Below are positions 16,766 through 25,349 of a stretch of DNA of 64,000 nt, in pieces (within the stretch, counting starts at the first letter, position 1; the number at the start of each line of letters is the position of its first letter). Under the pieces are notes generated by a model. It was not told the DNA's origin and did not search any database. It worked only from the letters and a program-made list of their open reading frames with translations. The position numbers and the translations under genes were made by a program. The DNA comes from Amycolatopsis lexingtonensis (lineage in GTDB: Bacteria > Actinomycetota > Actinomycetes > Mycobacteriales > Pseudonocardiaceae): the NCBI RefSeq assembly GCF_014873755.1, contig NZ_JADBEG010000001.1, positions 2,110,501 to 2,174,500 on the forward strand, written 5' to 3'.

Positions 16766-17956
16766 ATGGACGGGCACGGGGTGGCGCGCGCCTTTCACGG
16801 GGTCGCCGCCGATCCGGTGCTGCCGGGTGACGTGACCGCGAGGGCCCGCGACCTGGGCCCGCTCGAGTCGCCGATGATCTGGCTGGCCTTCGCGTCGGCT
16901 GCCGTCGCGGTGCTCGCCGTCGTGGTCGCGCTCTGGTACCGCCGCCGGGTGCGGCGCTGGGGGTTCACCGCCTTCGGGGTGCTCCTGCTGCTCGCCGCGG
17001 TAACTGCGCTGAACAGCTACGTCGGGTACGTCCGCACCTCCGACGACCTCGCGCGCCTGCTGCAGAAGGGCCCCGGCCCGGTCAACCTGGCCGGGCGCCT
17101 GCTCGACGACGGCAAGGAGGCCCCGTCCGCCCCGAAGGCCAGTGCGCCGACAAGGACGTCCGGCGGCCAGCGCGTGGACGTGCTGAACGTGCCCGACCCG
17201 GCGCACGGCGTCCCGTCGGGCAGCAACTACGTCGTCCTGCCGCCGGGCTACGACCAGGACACCGCCCGCCGCTACCCGGTCGTCTACCTCATCCACGGCT
17301 ACCCGTTCGGCGGCCCCCGCGACTGGCTGACCTCCGGCGACGCGCCCGGCACGCTCCTGGCGCTGCAGCAGGCCGGCGTGATCGCCCCGATGATCGTGGT
17401 CAGCGTCGACCTGACCGCCGGCAACCCCAGCACCGACTGGGAGTGCCTGGACGTCCCCGGCGGCCCCAAACTGGAGACGTACCTGACGGCGACGGTGGTC
17501 CCGGCCGTCGACCACCACTACCGCACCCTCGCCGACCGCGGCCACCGCGCACTGGGCGGCATGTCCGGCGGCGGCTTCGGCGCGCTGAACATCGGGCTGC
17601 ACCACGTCGACGAGTTCGCGACCCTGGTGATCGCCCTCCCCTACGACGACCTCAACGACTCGATCGGCATCCTCGGCGGCGACCAGGCCGCCATCGCCGC
17701 GAACACCCCGCGCCGGTACCTGCCGACCATGAAGTTCACCGCGCCGATCTCGGTGATGCTGGCCGTCGGCACGGGCGCCCCGACCGACGTGACGACCGCC
17801 CACCGGATCGCGGACTCCCTGCGGGCCCGAGGGCAGGAGGCGGTGGTGCACGCCGAGCGGGGCTTCAACCACACCTGGCACACGGCCCGGGCGACGCTGC
17901 CGTACTTGCTGGCGTTCGCGGACCAGAACTTCCGGGCGTCCCCGGCGACTTCCTGA
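16766..17956 (+). CDS. Membrane-anchored alpha/beta-hydrolase (esterase D / antigen 85-like)
   Basis: 396 aa. Two membrane helices at about 38-58 and 67-87 precede an extracytoplasmic esterase domain of about 260 residues. The nucleophile elbow is GGMSGGGFG with Ser267; YLIHGYPFGG forms the oxyanion strand, and a His near 369 (GFNHTWH) is the likely catalytic base. The layout matches actinobacterial putative esterases related to antigen 85 mycolyltransferases, but substrate and acyl-transfer activity cannot be told. An in-frame ATG at residue 37 is a possible alternative start. A methyltransferase gene follows in the same direction after 31 bp. Confidence 0.8.
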   Translation: MDGHGVARAFHGVAADPVLPGDVTARARDLGPLESPMIWLAFASAAVAVLAVVVALWYRRRVRRWGFTAFGVLLLLAAVTALNSYVGYVRTSDDLARLLQKGPGPVNLAGRLLDDGKEAPSAPKASAPTRTSGGQRVDVLNVPDPAHGVPSGSNYVVLPPGYDQDTARRYPVVYLIHGYPFGGPRDWLTSGDAPGTLLALQQAGVIAPMIVVSVDLTAGNPSTDWECLDVPGGPKLETYLTATVVPAVDHHYRTLADRGHRALGGMSGGGFGALNIGLHHVDEFATLVIALPYDDLNDSIGILGGDQAAIAANTPRRYLPTMKFTAPISVMLAVGTGAPTDVTTAHRIADSLRARGQEAVVHAERGFNHTWHTARATLPYLLAFADQNFRASPATS

Positions 17957-17987
17957 AAGCCGGTTGCGCCGCAGGAGACCCTGGAGC

Positions 17988-18758
17988 ATGGACCTCGCGA
18001 CGCACTACGCCACCGGCCCGGCCGAAGCCGCCCGCCTCGCCCGCACCCCGCACGGCAGGCTCGAGTTCCTGCGCACGCGCGAGCTGATCCGGCGTTTCCT
18101 GCCGCCACGCGCCGTCGTGCTCGACGCCGGTGGCGGCACCGGCGTCCACGCGGCGTGGCTCGCCGCCGACGGGCACGAGGTGCACCTGCTCGACCCGGTA
18201 CCGGCCCACGCCGACCAGGCGCGGAGGCACCCGGGCGTCACCGCCGGGATCGCCGACGCCCGCGCGCTGCCCGTGGCGAGCGCCGGCTGCGACGCCGTGC
18301 TGCTCCTCGGCCCGCTCTACCACCTCGTCGAGAGCGCGGAGCGCGCCCGGGCCCTCGCCGAAGCCCGCCGAGTGCTGCGCCCGGGCGGACTCCTCGCGGC
18401 CGCGGGCATCAGCCGTTGTCTCTCCCTGCTGGAGACAGCCACGTCGGGCGCGCTCACGCCGGACCGCGAGGAGCGGGTCCGCGCGGCGCTCGACACCGGC
18501 GTCTACGACGGTCACGTCGGATTCGTCCCCACGCACTGGCACACCGCCGCCGAACTCCACCGCGAGATCGCGACCGCCGGTTTCAGCGGGACGACCGTGT
18601 ACGGCGTCGAAGGTCCGGCCTGGCCCGCGCTCGACGTGGCCGGACTCGACCGGTTCGACGACCTGGCCGACTCGGCCCTGCGCGCGGCCCGGATCGCCGA
18701 GCGGGACCCGCGGCTCATCGACACCAGCGCCCATCTGCTCGCCATCGCCCGCCGCTGA
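17988..18758 (+). CDS. Class I SAM-dependent methyltransferase
   Basis: 256 aa with the Rossmann-type SAM motif VLDAGGGTG at 44-52, a motif II-like GCDAVLLLGPLYHL segment and LRPGGLL (motif III). The family covers methylation of small molecules and proteins; no substrate-specific feature is visible. The ATG at 17988 is chosen because AGGAG lies 9 nt upstream; the open frame extends a little further back without support. It ends just before a strong terminator shared with prcA. Confidence 0.82.
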   Translation: MDLATHYATGPAEAARLARTPHGRLEFLRTRELIRRFLPPRAVVLDAGGGTGVHAAWLAADGHEVHLLDPVPAHADQARRHPGVTAGIADARALPVASAGCDAVLLLGPLYHLVESAERARALAEARRVLRPGGLLAAAGISRCLSLLETATSGALTPDREERVRAALDTGVYDGHVGFVPTHWHTAAELHREIATAGFSGTTVYGVEGPAWPALDVAGLDRFDDLADSALRAARIAERDPRLIDTSAHLLAIARR

Positions 18759-18763
18759 ACGCG

Positions 18764-18798
18764 AAAGCGGGGCGCGGCCGGTGGCCACGCCCCGCTTT
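18764..18798. terminator. Bidirectional rho-independent-type terminator
   Basis: AAAGCGGGGCG and its exact reverse complement CGCCCCGCTTT surround a 13-nt GC-rich loop. It lies between the convergent stops of the methyltransferase gene and prcA. The A tract on one side and T tract on the other suit termination in both directions. Confidence 0.85.
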
Positions 18799-18808
18799 GC
18801 TCAGGAAC

Positions 18809-19603
18809 TCACTCGCCGTCCGGCTTCGCCTCCGGCTCTTCGCCCGCCGGGTCCGGGACCGGCAGCAGTGCGTCCAGTGCCGCCCCGGTCAGGCGGCGGA
18901 ACGCGCGGCGCGGGCGGTCGCGGTCCAGGACCGCCACCTCCAGCTTGATCGGGTCGGCCTCGCCGTTGCCGTTCGCCGCGGCCGCGTTCGACGACGAGGT
19001 GGACGAAGACGACGAGGACGTCGTCGCCGGCTGGGTCGGGGTGCGCAGGGCGGCCACCGCCACGCTCAGCGCGCCCTGGAGGTCCAGGCCGTCCTCGAAG
19101 GTTTCCTTCAGCTTCGCCGCGATCTTCTCGTTCTGGCCGCCCATGACCACGTACTGCGGCTCGTCGAAGATCGAGCCGTCGTACGTCAGCCGGTACAGCT
19201 GGTCCTCGGCCGAGGTCGCGGCGACCTCCGCGACGCAGACCTCGACCTCGAACGGCTTCAGCTGCTCGGTGAAGATGCTGCCCAGCGTCGCCGCGTAGGC
19301 GTTCGCCAGCGCCCGCGCGCTCACGTCACGCCGGTCGTACTGGTAGCCCTTGAGGTCCGCGTGGCGGATGCCCGCCACGCGCAGGTTCTCGAACTCGCTG
19401 TAGCGCCCGACCGCCGCGAAACCGATGCGGTCGTAGATCTCGGACACCTTGTGCAGGGTCGCCGACGGGTTCTCCGCCACGAACAGCACGCCGCCCGCGT
19501 ACTTCAGCACCACCACGCTCCGGCCGCGCGCGATGCCCTTGCGCGCCAGCTCGGAACGCTCCCGCATCAGCTGCTCGGGAGAGGCATACAACGGCATCGT
19601 CAC
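18809..19603 (-). CDS. prcA: 20S proteasome alpha subunit PrcA
   Basis: 264 aa. The N-terminal [20 protein letters not shown] block and [15 protein letters not shown] are typical of actinobacterial alpha subunits, which form the outer gated rings of the 20S core and dock Mpa. A notable feature is a Ser/Thr/Ala/Asn-rich insertion at about residues 190-217 between the last helix and strand, followed by [18 protein letters not shown] as in other PrcA proteins. The start is GTG, with an ATG two codons inside. It follows prcB by 53 bp on the same strand and ends at a strong terminator. Confidence 0.95.
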   Translation of the reverse strand: MTMPLYASPEQLMRERSELARKGIARGRSVVVLKYAGGVLFVAENPSATLHKVSEIYDRIGFAAVGRYSEFENLRVAGIRHADLKGYQYDRRDVSARALANAYAATLGSIFTEQLKPFEVEVCVAEVAATSAEDQLYRLTYDGSIFDEPQYVVMGGQNEKIAAKLKETFEDGLDLQGALSVAVAALRTPTQPATTSSSSSSTSSSNAAAANGNGEADPIKLEVAVLDRDRPRRAFRRLTGAALDALLPVPDPAGEEPEAKPDGE

Positions 19604-19656
19604 GGTGTGCGCTCCAGGTCTTTCGGTGTTCCTACGTTCACTGGTCCGGCTCCGCG

Positions 19657-20511
19657 TCAGGCGAGCCGGCGCTGCTGGCGCTCGATCCGCCCCTGCACGA
19701 CAGCCTCCGCGACGGCCGCGGTCTCCGACTCCGGCAGCTGCACGGCGCCGTGCTCCGCGGTGATCGTCACGACGCTCGGGAAGATCCGCCGCACGAGGTC
19801 CGGGCCGCCGGACGCCGTGTCGTCGTCCGCCGCGTCGTACAGCGCTTCCACCGCCACCCGGATCGCGCCTTCGACGTCGGCGTCCGGGTCGTGCAGCTTC
19901 TTCAGCGCCGATTTCGCGAACAGCGAACCCGAGCCGATACCCGCGTAGCCGCCGTTCTCCTCGTAGCGGCCGCCCGCGGCGTCGTACGAGACGATCCGGC
20001 CCGCGTGCTTGGCGTCCTCGGCTTCCAGGTCGTACCCGACGAACAGCGGGATGGCCGCCAGCCCGGCCATCGCCATCTCGAGGTTCGCCTTGACCATGCC
20101 GGCCAGCTTGTTCGTCTTGCCGTCCAGCGACAGCGAAACGCCCTCGATCTTTTCGTAGTGCGCCAGCTCGACCGCGTACAGCCGCACCATCTCCACGGCC
20201 AGCCCCGCCGTGCCCGCGATGCCGACCGCCGAGTACTCGTCGGTGACGTGCACCTTCTCGATGTCGCGGCTCGCGATCAGGTTGCCCGACGTCGCCCGCC
20301 GGTCACCCGCGATCAGCACGCCGCCCGCGAACGTGCAGGCCACGATCGTCGTCCCGTGCGGCACGCCCAGTTCGGCCGCACCACCCGTCACGCGCCGCTC
20401 CGGAAGCAGCTCCGGCGCCTGTACCCGCAAGAAGTCGGAGAACGACGACGTCGCCGATGAGAAGTACGCGGCAGGCAGCGCGGGACCCGAGATGCCCCTG
20501 GTGTTGTCCAT
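19657..20511 (-). CDS. prcB: 20S proteasome beta subunit PrcB (catalytic, with propeptide)
   Basis: 284 aa Ntn-hydrolase. A propeptide of 53 residues ends in PHG and autocleavage would expose Thr54 (TTIVA). The catalytic partners are present at the expected spacing: Asp70 (Asp17 of the mature chain) in GDRRATSG and Lys86 (mature Lys33) in IEKVHV. Seven such subunits form each inner ring and supply all peptidase activity. The start is ATG. The order pup-prcB-prcA on one strand is the standard actinobacterial arrangement. Confidence 0.96.
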   Translation of the reverse strand: MDNTRGISGPALPAAYFSSATSSFSDFLRVQAPELLPERRVTGGAAELGVPHGTTIVACTFAGGVLIAGDRRATSGNLIASRDIEKVHVTDEYSAVGIAGTAGLAVEMVRLYAVELAHYEKIEGVSLSLDGKTNKLAGMVKANLEMAMAGLAAIPLFVGYDLEAEDAKHAGRIVSYDAAGGRYEENGGYAGIGSGSLFAKSALKKLHDPDADVEGAIRVAVEALYDAADDDTASGGPDLVRRIFPSVVTITAEHGAVQLPESETAAVAEAVVQGRIERQQRRLA

Positions 20512-20622
20512 ACGTGCTCAAAAGTCCCATCTGTGCGGGCCGGAGCCCCGCGCGCGCCAACGGCCACGCGGAACCCCGGCCGCCGGCTGAACGGTCGGCA
20601 AGGGCGCAGTGCCCCGGTGCGG

Positions 20623-20817
20623 CTACTCGCCGCCCTTCTGCACGTAGGCCCGGACGAAGTCCTCGGCGTTCTCTTCGAGCACGTCGTCGATCTCGTCGAG
20701 GATCGTGTCGACGTCCTCGCCGAGCTTTTCGCGCCGCTCCTGACCCGCCGCGCCGGTGTCGTCGAACTCCTCGTCGGAGTCACCACCGCCGTGCTTTTCG
20801 ATCTTTTCCTGGGCCAT
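20623..20817 (-). CDS. pup: Prokaryotic ubiquitin-like protein Pup (ends in Gly-Gly-Glu)
   Basis: 64 aa, intrinsically disordered and acidic, with the conserved C-terminal helix-forming block ending NAEDFVRAYVQKGGE. The last codon is GAG (Glu), not the CAG/CAA (Gln) of mycobacterial Pup. It should therefore be ready for PafA ligation without deamidation by Dop. The C-terminal half binds the coiled coil of Mpa; the N-terminal part starts unfolding in the Mpa pore. GGAGG lies 5-6 nt before the ATG. The gene sits between dop (86 bp upstream) and prcB (111 bp downstream). Confidence 0.96.
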   Translation of the reverse strand: MAQEKIEKHGGGDSDEEFDDTGAAGQERREKLGEDVDTILDEIDDVLEENAEDFVRAYVQKGGE

Positions 20818-20903
20818 CTCGCCTCCCGGTGTGGCTGATGTTTCCTAGCCTACCCAGCGGCCCCGACATTCGGGGTCACGCCGCGATCGCTGGTGCGTCC
20901 CGC

Positions 20904-22406
20904 CTAGTCCGAACCGGTGAGCGCCTCCACGAGCTCTTCCGCGGTCGCCGCGTTGTCCAGCAGCTTGCCGACGTGCGCCTTCGTCCCCCGCAACGGCTCC
21001 AGGGTCGGGATGCGCACCAGTGACTCCTTGCCCACGTCGAAGATGACCGAATCCCACGACGCGGCCGCGATCGACGCCGCGTACTTCTCCAGCGCCCGGC
21101 CCCGGAAGTACGCCCGCGTGTCCGACGGCGGCGTCGTGACCGCGGCGAGCACCTCTTCCTCCGAGACCAGCCGCTTCATCGAGCCGCGCGTCACCAGGCG
21201 GTTGTACAGGCCCTTGGCCAGGCGCACGTCCGAGTACTGCAGGTCGACCAGGCGCAGCCGCGGCGCGCCCCAGGCCAGGTTGTCCCGCTGCCGGTAGCCC
21301 TCCAGCAGCCGCAGCTTCGCCGGCCAGTCCAGCCGGTCGGCGCACTCCTGCGGGTCGCGCGCCAGCGCGTCCAGCACCTCGCCCCAGACCCGCAGGACCT
21401 CCTTCGACGCCTGGTCGGCGCCCGTGCGCTCCAGGTTCTGCGAAGCGATCTCGTGGTAGGCGAACTGCAGGTCGAGACCGGTGTACTTCTTGCCGTTCGC
21501 CAGCGCGACCTGCGTCTTCAGCGTCGGGTCGTGGCTGATCTGGTGCACCGCCTTGACCGGCTCGTCGAGCTTCAGGTCGTCGAAGCGGATGCCCGACTCG
21601 ATCAGGTCCAGCACCAGCGCCGTCGTCCCGACCTTCAGGTACGTCGAGTACTCCGACATGTTCGCGTCGCCGATGATGACGTGCAGCCGGCGGTACTTGT
21701 CCGCGTCCGCGTGCGGCTCGTCGCGCGTGTTGATGATCCCGCGCTTCAGCGTGGTCTCCAGGCCGACCTCGACCTCGATGTAGTCCGCACGCTGGGAGAG
21801 CTGGAACCCGGCCTCTTCACTCTGCTGGCCGATCCCGACCCGGCCCGAGCCGGTCACCACCTGCCTCGACACGAAGAACGGCGTCAGCCCCGCGATCACC
21901 GCGGTGAACGGCGTCGACCGCGCCATCAGGTAGTTCTCGTGCGTGCCGTAGCTCGCGCCCTTGCCGTCGACGTTGTTCTTGTAGAGCTGCAGCTGCGGCT
22001 GGCCCGGGACGGACGCCGCCTTCAGCGCGGCCTCCTCCATCACCCGTTCGCCCGCCTTGTCCCAGATGACCGCGTCGCGCGCGTTCGTCACCTCGGGCGC
22101 CGAGTACTCCGGGTGCGCGTGGTCGACGTACAGCCGCGCCCCGTTGGTCAGGATGACGTTCGCCGCGCCCAGGTCCTCGACGTCCGGGTCGTGGCCCGGC
22201 CCGCCGGGGCCGGTCAGGTCGAACCCGCGCGCGTCCCGAAGCGGGCTCTCCACCTCGTAGTCCCACCGCGCCCGGCGGGCGCGCGGGATGTCGGCCGCGG
22301 CCGCGTAGGCCAGCACGACCTGGGTGGAGGTGAGTACCGGGTTCGCCGTCGCGTCGCCCGGCACGGAGATGCCGTACTCGACTTCGGTTCCCATGATCCG
22401 CCGCAT
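20904..22406 (-). CDS. dop: Depupylase/deamidase of Pup, Dop
   Basis: 500 aa, paralogue of PafA with the same glutamine-synthetase-like fold. [14 protein letters not shown] carries the metal-binding glutamates. The catalytic nucleophile/general-base Asp95 is present in [12 protein letters not shown] family-specific insertion (the Dop loop) follows the first strands at about 40-80. It hydrolyses the isopeptide bond between Pup and substrate lysines. Because this Pup ends in Glu, depupylation rather than deamidation should be its main task. It is first in the dop-pup-prcB-prcA series and divergent from a NUDIX gene. Confidence 0.96.
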   Translation of the reverse strand: MRRIMGTEVEYGISVPGDATANPVLTSTQVVLAYAAAADIPRARRARWDYEVESPLRDARGFDLTGPGGPGHDPDVEDLGAANVILTNGARLYVDHAHPEYSAPEVTNARDAVIWDKAGERVMEEAALKAASVPGQPQLQLYKNNVDGKGASYGTHENYLMARSTPFTAVIAGLTPFFVSRQVVTGSGRVGIGQQSEEAGFQLSQRADYIEVEVGLETTLKRGIINTRDEPHADADKYRRLHVIIGDANMSEYSTYLKVGTTALVLDLIESGIRFDDLKLDEPVKAVHQISHDPTLKTQVALANGKKYTGLDLQFAYHEIASQNLERTGADQASKEVLRVWGEVLDALARDPQECADRLDWPAKLRLLEGYRQRDNLAWGAPRLRLVDLQYSDVRLAKGLYNRLVTRGSMKRLVSEEEVLAAVTTPPSDTRAYFRGRALEKYAASIAAASWDSVIFDVGKESLVRIPTLEPLRGTKAHVGKLLDNAATAEELVEALTGSD

Positions 22407-22447
22407 GTCCCCACCCTACGGGGTCGTCCTAGTGGAACGATGCACCC

Positions 22448-22966
22448 ATGCCAGGCAGTGACGAACTCGTTGCCCTCTATGACCAGGCCGGCTCGGTGGT
22501 CGGCGAGACCACCCGCGCCCGCGTCCGCGCCGACGCCCTGTGGCACGCCGCCGGCGTCGTCCTGGTCCGTTCGAGTGACGGAAAAGCCGTCTACGTGCAC
22601 CTCCGCACCCCGGACAAGGACGTGTTCCCCTCGACCTGGGACTGCTGGGCCGGCGGCGTGGTCGCCGCGGGCGAAACCCCGGCCGAGTGCGCCCGCCGCG
22701 AACTGGCGGAAGAACTCGGCGTCCACGGGGTGGAACCCGTTCCCCTGTTCACCAAGGTCTACGACGACGGCCGCAACCGCTGCCACAACTTCGCCTTCGA
22801 GGTCCGCTGGGACGGCCCGATCCGCCACCAGGCCGAAGAGATCGTCGAAGGCCGCTGGATCCCGCTCGAAGAGCTGCGCGCCTGGATCGACGACCCGGCA
22901 CCCGCGCTGCCCTTCATCCCCGACGGCCGCGAAGGCGTCCAGGAGTGGTTCCGCCGCTACGGCTGA
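22448..22966 (+). CDS. NUDIX hydrolase
   Basis: 172 aa with a canonical Nudix box: GGVVAAGE, then a stretch ending RRELAEELGV at about 61-85. The metal-binding glutamates of REL.EE.G are all present. It resembles the isopentenyl-diphosphate-isomerase-like/YfcD branch (W.CWAGGVV, ...RWIPLEEL), but the substrate cannot be assigned. It is divergent from dop, and its 3' end overlaps the end of the convergent lipoprotein gene by 10 bp. Confidence 0.85.
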   Translation: MPGSDELVALYDQAGSVVGETTRARVRADALWHAAGVVLVRSSDGKAVYVHLRTPDKDVFPSTWDCWAGGVVAAGETPAECARRELAEELGVHGVEPVPLFTKVYDDGRNRCHNFAFEVRWDGPIRHQAEEIVEGRWIPLEELRAWIDDPAPALPFIPDGREGVQEWFRRYG

Positions 22967-23568
22967 GCGGCCAGCTTCGCCGCCATGGCGGGCAGCAGGC
23001 GCTTGGCCGCGTCCACGGCCCGCGCCTCGGTGCTCGCCGAGACCGTCAGCTCGGACACGAGCGTTCCCCTGGCCAGCAGCACCGTGCAGGTCTTGCCGTC
23101 GCGCCAGGCTTGCTGCCGCTCGACCCCGGGCTGGGCGGGGACGTTCACCGTCTTGCCCGCGCACTCGTTTTCCGCGACCGCCTGAGCGGCCGAGGAGTCC
23201 GGGAACACCAGGACGCGGTGGCTCAGCTCCGAGCCGCTGGAGTAGCGCCAGGTCGCGGTCCGGCTCCCCGCCGACGGCCCGTCCGCCAGGCACCCCGCGA
23301 TCTCGCTCGAGCCGGGCTGCACGCCCTCCTCCGCGACGTCCGCGTCGGACAGCAGCGCGCGTTCCGCGAGCAGACCGGGATCGGGCGCCGGCGGCGTGAC
23401 CGGGGCGGCTTCCGCCCGGCTCACCGGCGCTTCGACGGTCGTGACCGGCGCGGACGTCGGCGCCGGATCGTCGTAGTACGTCTCGAGGTTGTTCGGATCG
23501 GGCCCTTCGCAGGCCGTCAGGCCGACCAGCGCGACCGCGGCCAAGGCGACCACCTGACGATGACGCAC
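22957..23568 (-). CDS. Secreted lipoprotein of unknown function
   Basis: 203 aa with a type II signal peptide; the lipobox LTAC places the lipidated Cys at residue 20. A Pro/Ala/Thr-rich linker of about 50 residues leads to a globular domain of about 130 residues. That domain has several cysteines (GCLADG, NECAG and KTCTV) likely to form disulfides and resembles extracellular sensor-like domains found in actinobacterial lipoproteins. AGGAGG lies 5 nt before the GTG start. The function is unknown. Confidence 0.75.
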   Translation of the reverse strand: MRHRQVVALAAVALVGLTACEGPDPNNLETYYDDPAPTSAPVTTVEAPVSRAEAAPVTPPAPDPGLLAERALLSDADVAEEGVQPGSSEIAGCLADGPSAGSRTATWRYSSGSELSHRVLVFPDSSAAQAVAENECAGKTVNVPAQPGVERQQAWRDGKTCTVLLARGTLVSELTVSASTEARAVDAAKRLLPAMAAKLAAQP

Positions 23569-23617
23569 CCGGCCTCCTGTCGTCGGTTTCCGTGCCTGCG
23601 AAGGGTAGTGCAGCCGC

Positions 23618-24559
23618 TCAGTCCCACTGCAAGGAGGACCGGTGTCGCCAGTACTCCTGCGGGTTCTCGGCGAGGTCCGCGAGCGCGCCGCGCTCCTCGG
23701 CGCTCAGGGCAAGCGTGGTGGCGCGCAGGTTCGCCGCCAGCTGGGCCGGGCTCGCCGGGCCGATGACCGCGCGGTCCGCCCAGTCCTGTCCCAGCACCGC
23801 GGCCACAGCGACCGCGTCCGGCCCCGTCTCGTGCGCCGCGGCGACGTCGAGGACGGCGGGCGGCGCCTCGACGGCGAGCCGGCCGTTGGCCAGGGTTTCC
23901 TTGACCAGGACCCGCTTCCCGGCCGCGTGCGCCGCCTCGAGGGCGCGACCGGCGGAGGGCTCCAGGACGTTCCACGTCGACTGCACGGCCGAAAACACCG
24001 GCTGCCCGGCGACTTCCAGCGCGAACGCCCGCTCGATCGCGTCGGCCTGCTTCGGCCCGGACGTCGAGAACCCCACCGCCACGCCGTTCGCGGCGAGCTC
24101 CGCCAGCGCCTCGACCAACGGCTCGTCGGTGAACAGTGGACTGTCCACAGTGAGCGAATGGACCTGGTAGAGCCCGACCCGCTCCCCCAGCAGCGCCAGG
24201 GTTTCCGCCCACTGCGCGGCGAACCGCGCCGCCGAGTGCTCCTTCACCTCGTGCACTTCGGCGTCGAGCCGCCACTGCCCGACGTAGGCGTAGCCCCACT
24301 TGCTCGAGACCTCGACGTCGGCGTGGCCGCGCTCGGCGAGCCAGCCGGCCAGGAACTCCTCCGAGCGCCCGTACGACCGGGCGACGTCGACGTGCCGGAC
24401 CCCGGCGGCGTAGGCGTCGTCGAGGACTTCGAACGTCGCCGCGCGCATCGAAGCGACGTCCCGCACCGGCGGCAGCGCCCCGTCGCGGCCCAGGTTGATG
24501 TACGCGGGCCTGCCGAGCGCGGCCAGGCCCAGTGCGATGCGGTCCACGGCGCCCCTCAC
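23618..24559 (-). CDS. Aldo/keto reductase family oxidoreductase
   Basis: 313 aa TIM-barrel protein with the AKR features GVRHVDVARSYGRSEEFLAGWL (Asp and Tyr of the catalytic set), the SSKWGY Lys and LYQVHSL His. It reduces aldehydes or ketones with NADPH; the substrate is unknown. The GTG start at 24557-24559 is chosen because it overlaps the upstream stop as GTGA and begins where family similarity starts; a GTG 33 bp further up lies inside the previous gene. It is translationally coupled to the upstream 112-aa gene. Confidence 0.83.
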   Translation of the reverse strand: MRGAVDRIALGLAALGRPAYINLGRDGALPPVRDVASMRAATFEVLDDAYAAGVRHVDVARSYGRSEEFLAGWLAERGHADVEVSSKWGYAYVGQWRLDAEVHEVKEHSAARFAAQWAETLALLGERVGLYQVHSLTVDSPLFTDEPLVEALAELAANGVAVGFSTSGPKQADAIERAFALEVAGQPVFSAVQSTWNVLEPSAGRALEAAHAAGKRVLVKETLANGRLAVEAPPAVLDVAAAHETGPDAVAVAAVLGQDWADRAVIGPASPAQLAANLRATTLALSAEERGALADLAENPQEYWRHRSSLQWD

Positions 24560-24894
24560 GCGGTCTGCTTGTGCCGCAGGATCGCCAGCCACTGGCCGGA
24601 GTTCTGCGCCTGGCGGTGGAGCTTCTCCAGCCGCGCGGCCGGAGCCCGGACGTAGCCCTTGCCGAAGACGGGCGCGATCTGGCGGAGGCTCGCGCCCCCT
24701 TCGCGGGCCGCGAGCAGCAGCCAGTCCGACGCGTCGGCGCAGGCGGCCGACGCGCGGCGGAACTCCCCGAGCAGGTCGATGAGCTCCTGGGCGCCCACCT
24801 CCCCCGCCTCGACGGCGGCGGCCGTCGTCTCGAGCCAGGCCAGGACGTCGGATTCGGTGATGGGCGCGCGAGGCCGCCGGGTTTCTTCGCTCAC
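24556..24894 (-). CDS. Hypothetical 112-aa protein with a helix-turn-helix-like segment
   Basis: An all-helical looking 112-aa protein. The segment LLLAAREGGASLRQIAPVFGKGY at about 62-84 resembles a sigma-region-4-like helix-turn-helix, so DNA binding is possible but unproven. The GTG start lies 8 nt downstream of TATACT, a good -10, so the mRNA may be nearly leaderless; no Shine-Dalgarno is seen. That -10 is part of element copy 2 at 24904-24919. The stop overlaps the aldo/keto reductase start (GTGA). I do not recognise a family. Confidence 0.6.
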   Translation of the reverse strand: MSEETRRPRAPITESDVLAWLETTAAAVEAGEVGAQELIDLLGEFRRASAACADASDWLLLAAREGGASLRQIAPVFGKGYVRAPAARLEKLHRQAQNSGQWLAILRHKQTA

Positions 24895-24903
24895 GGCCCG
24901 GAA

Positions 24904-24919
24904 GTATAGGTCGTTATAC
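24904..24919. repeat. 16-bp dispersed element GTATAGGTCGTTATAC, copy 2
   Basis: Located between the divergent 112-aa hypothetical gene and the ArsR-family gene. Read on the minus strand it supplies a TATACT-like -10 for the hypothetical. On the plus strand it ends 23 bp before the arsR ATG. It is identical to copy 3, and the position suits an autoregulatory operator of the adjacent regulator. Confidence 0.65.
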
Positions 24920-24942
24920 GCCGGTATGGTGGGAGGGAAGCC

Positions 24943-25281
24943 ATGACGACACGCACCGAATCCGAGCCTGACGTCGAGCACCTGCTCGACGTCTTCAAGG
25001 CGCTCGCGAACCCGGTCCGGCTCCAGGTCCTGCGGTGGCTGCGGGAGCCGGAGCGGCACTTCCCGGTCGAGCGCGCGATCGCCGACCCGGCCGAGGTCGG
25101 CGTGTGCGTGAGCCACATCCAGGAGAAGCTGGGGCTCGCGCAGTCGACCGTGTCGGCGTACATGGCGTCGCTCCAGCGCGCCAGCCTGGTCCGGGCGACG
25201 CGCGTCGGCAAGTGGACGCACTACAAGCGCGACGAGGCCCGGATCGCGGAGTTCGTCGCCGTGCTCGGCCACTCCCTCTGA
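24943..25281 (+). CDS. ArsR/SmtB-family winged-helix regulator
   Basis: 112 aa with the ArsR fold: KALANPVRLQVLRWL, then the recognition helix in QEKLGLAQSTVSAYMASLQRASLV and the wing RVGKWTHYKRD. The classical metal-binding ELCVCDL box is not present (VCVSHI has one Cys), so it is probably not a metal sensor of the classic type. GGGAGGG lies 5-6 nt before the ATG. It precedes an LLM-class oxidoreductase by 68 bp on the same strand; control of that gene and of the divergent 112-aa gene is a fair inference. Confidence 0.85.
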   Translation: MTTRTESEPDVEHLLDVFKALANPVRLQVLRWLREPERHFPVERAIADPAEVGVCVSHIQEKLGLAQSTVSAYMASLQRASLVRATRVGKWTHYKRDEARIAEFVAVLGHSL

Positions 25282-25323
25282 TCCCCTCCCCTGCCGTTCG
25301 ACGACCTCCCCGCTGCGTCTCAC

Positions 25324-25349
25324 ATCGTAAATATGCGATACTTCGATAC
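25324..25349 (+). promoter_or_regulatory. Putative leaderless promoter and ArsR-like operator of the LLM gene
   Basis: ATCG and CGAT arms (25324-25327 and 25336-25339) and a direct repeat CGATAC-tt-CGATAC (25336-25349) directly precede the ATG at 25350. GATACT at 25337-25342 could serve as the -10, which would make the transcript leaderless. No Shine-Dalgarno is seen. Confidence 0.45.
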
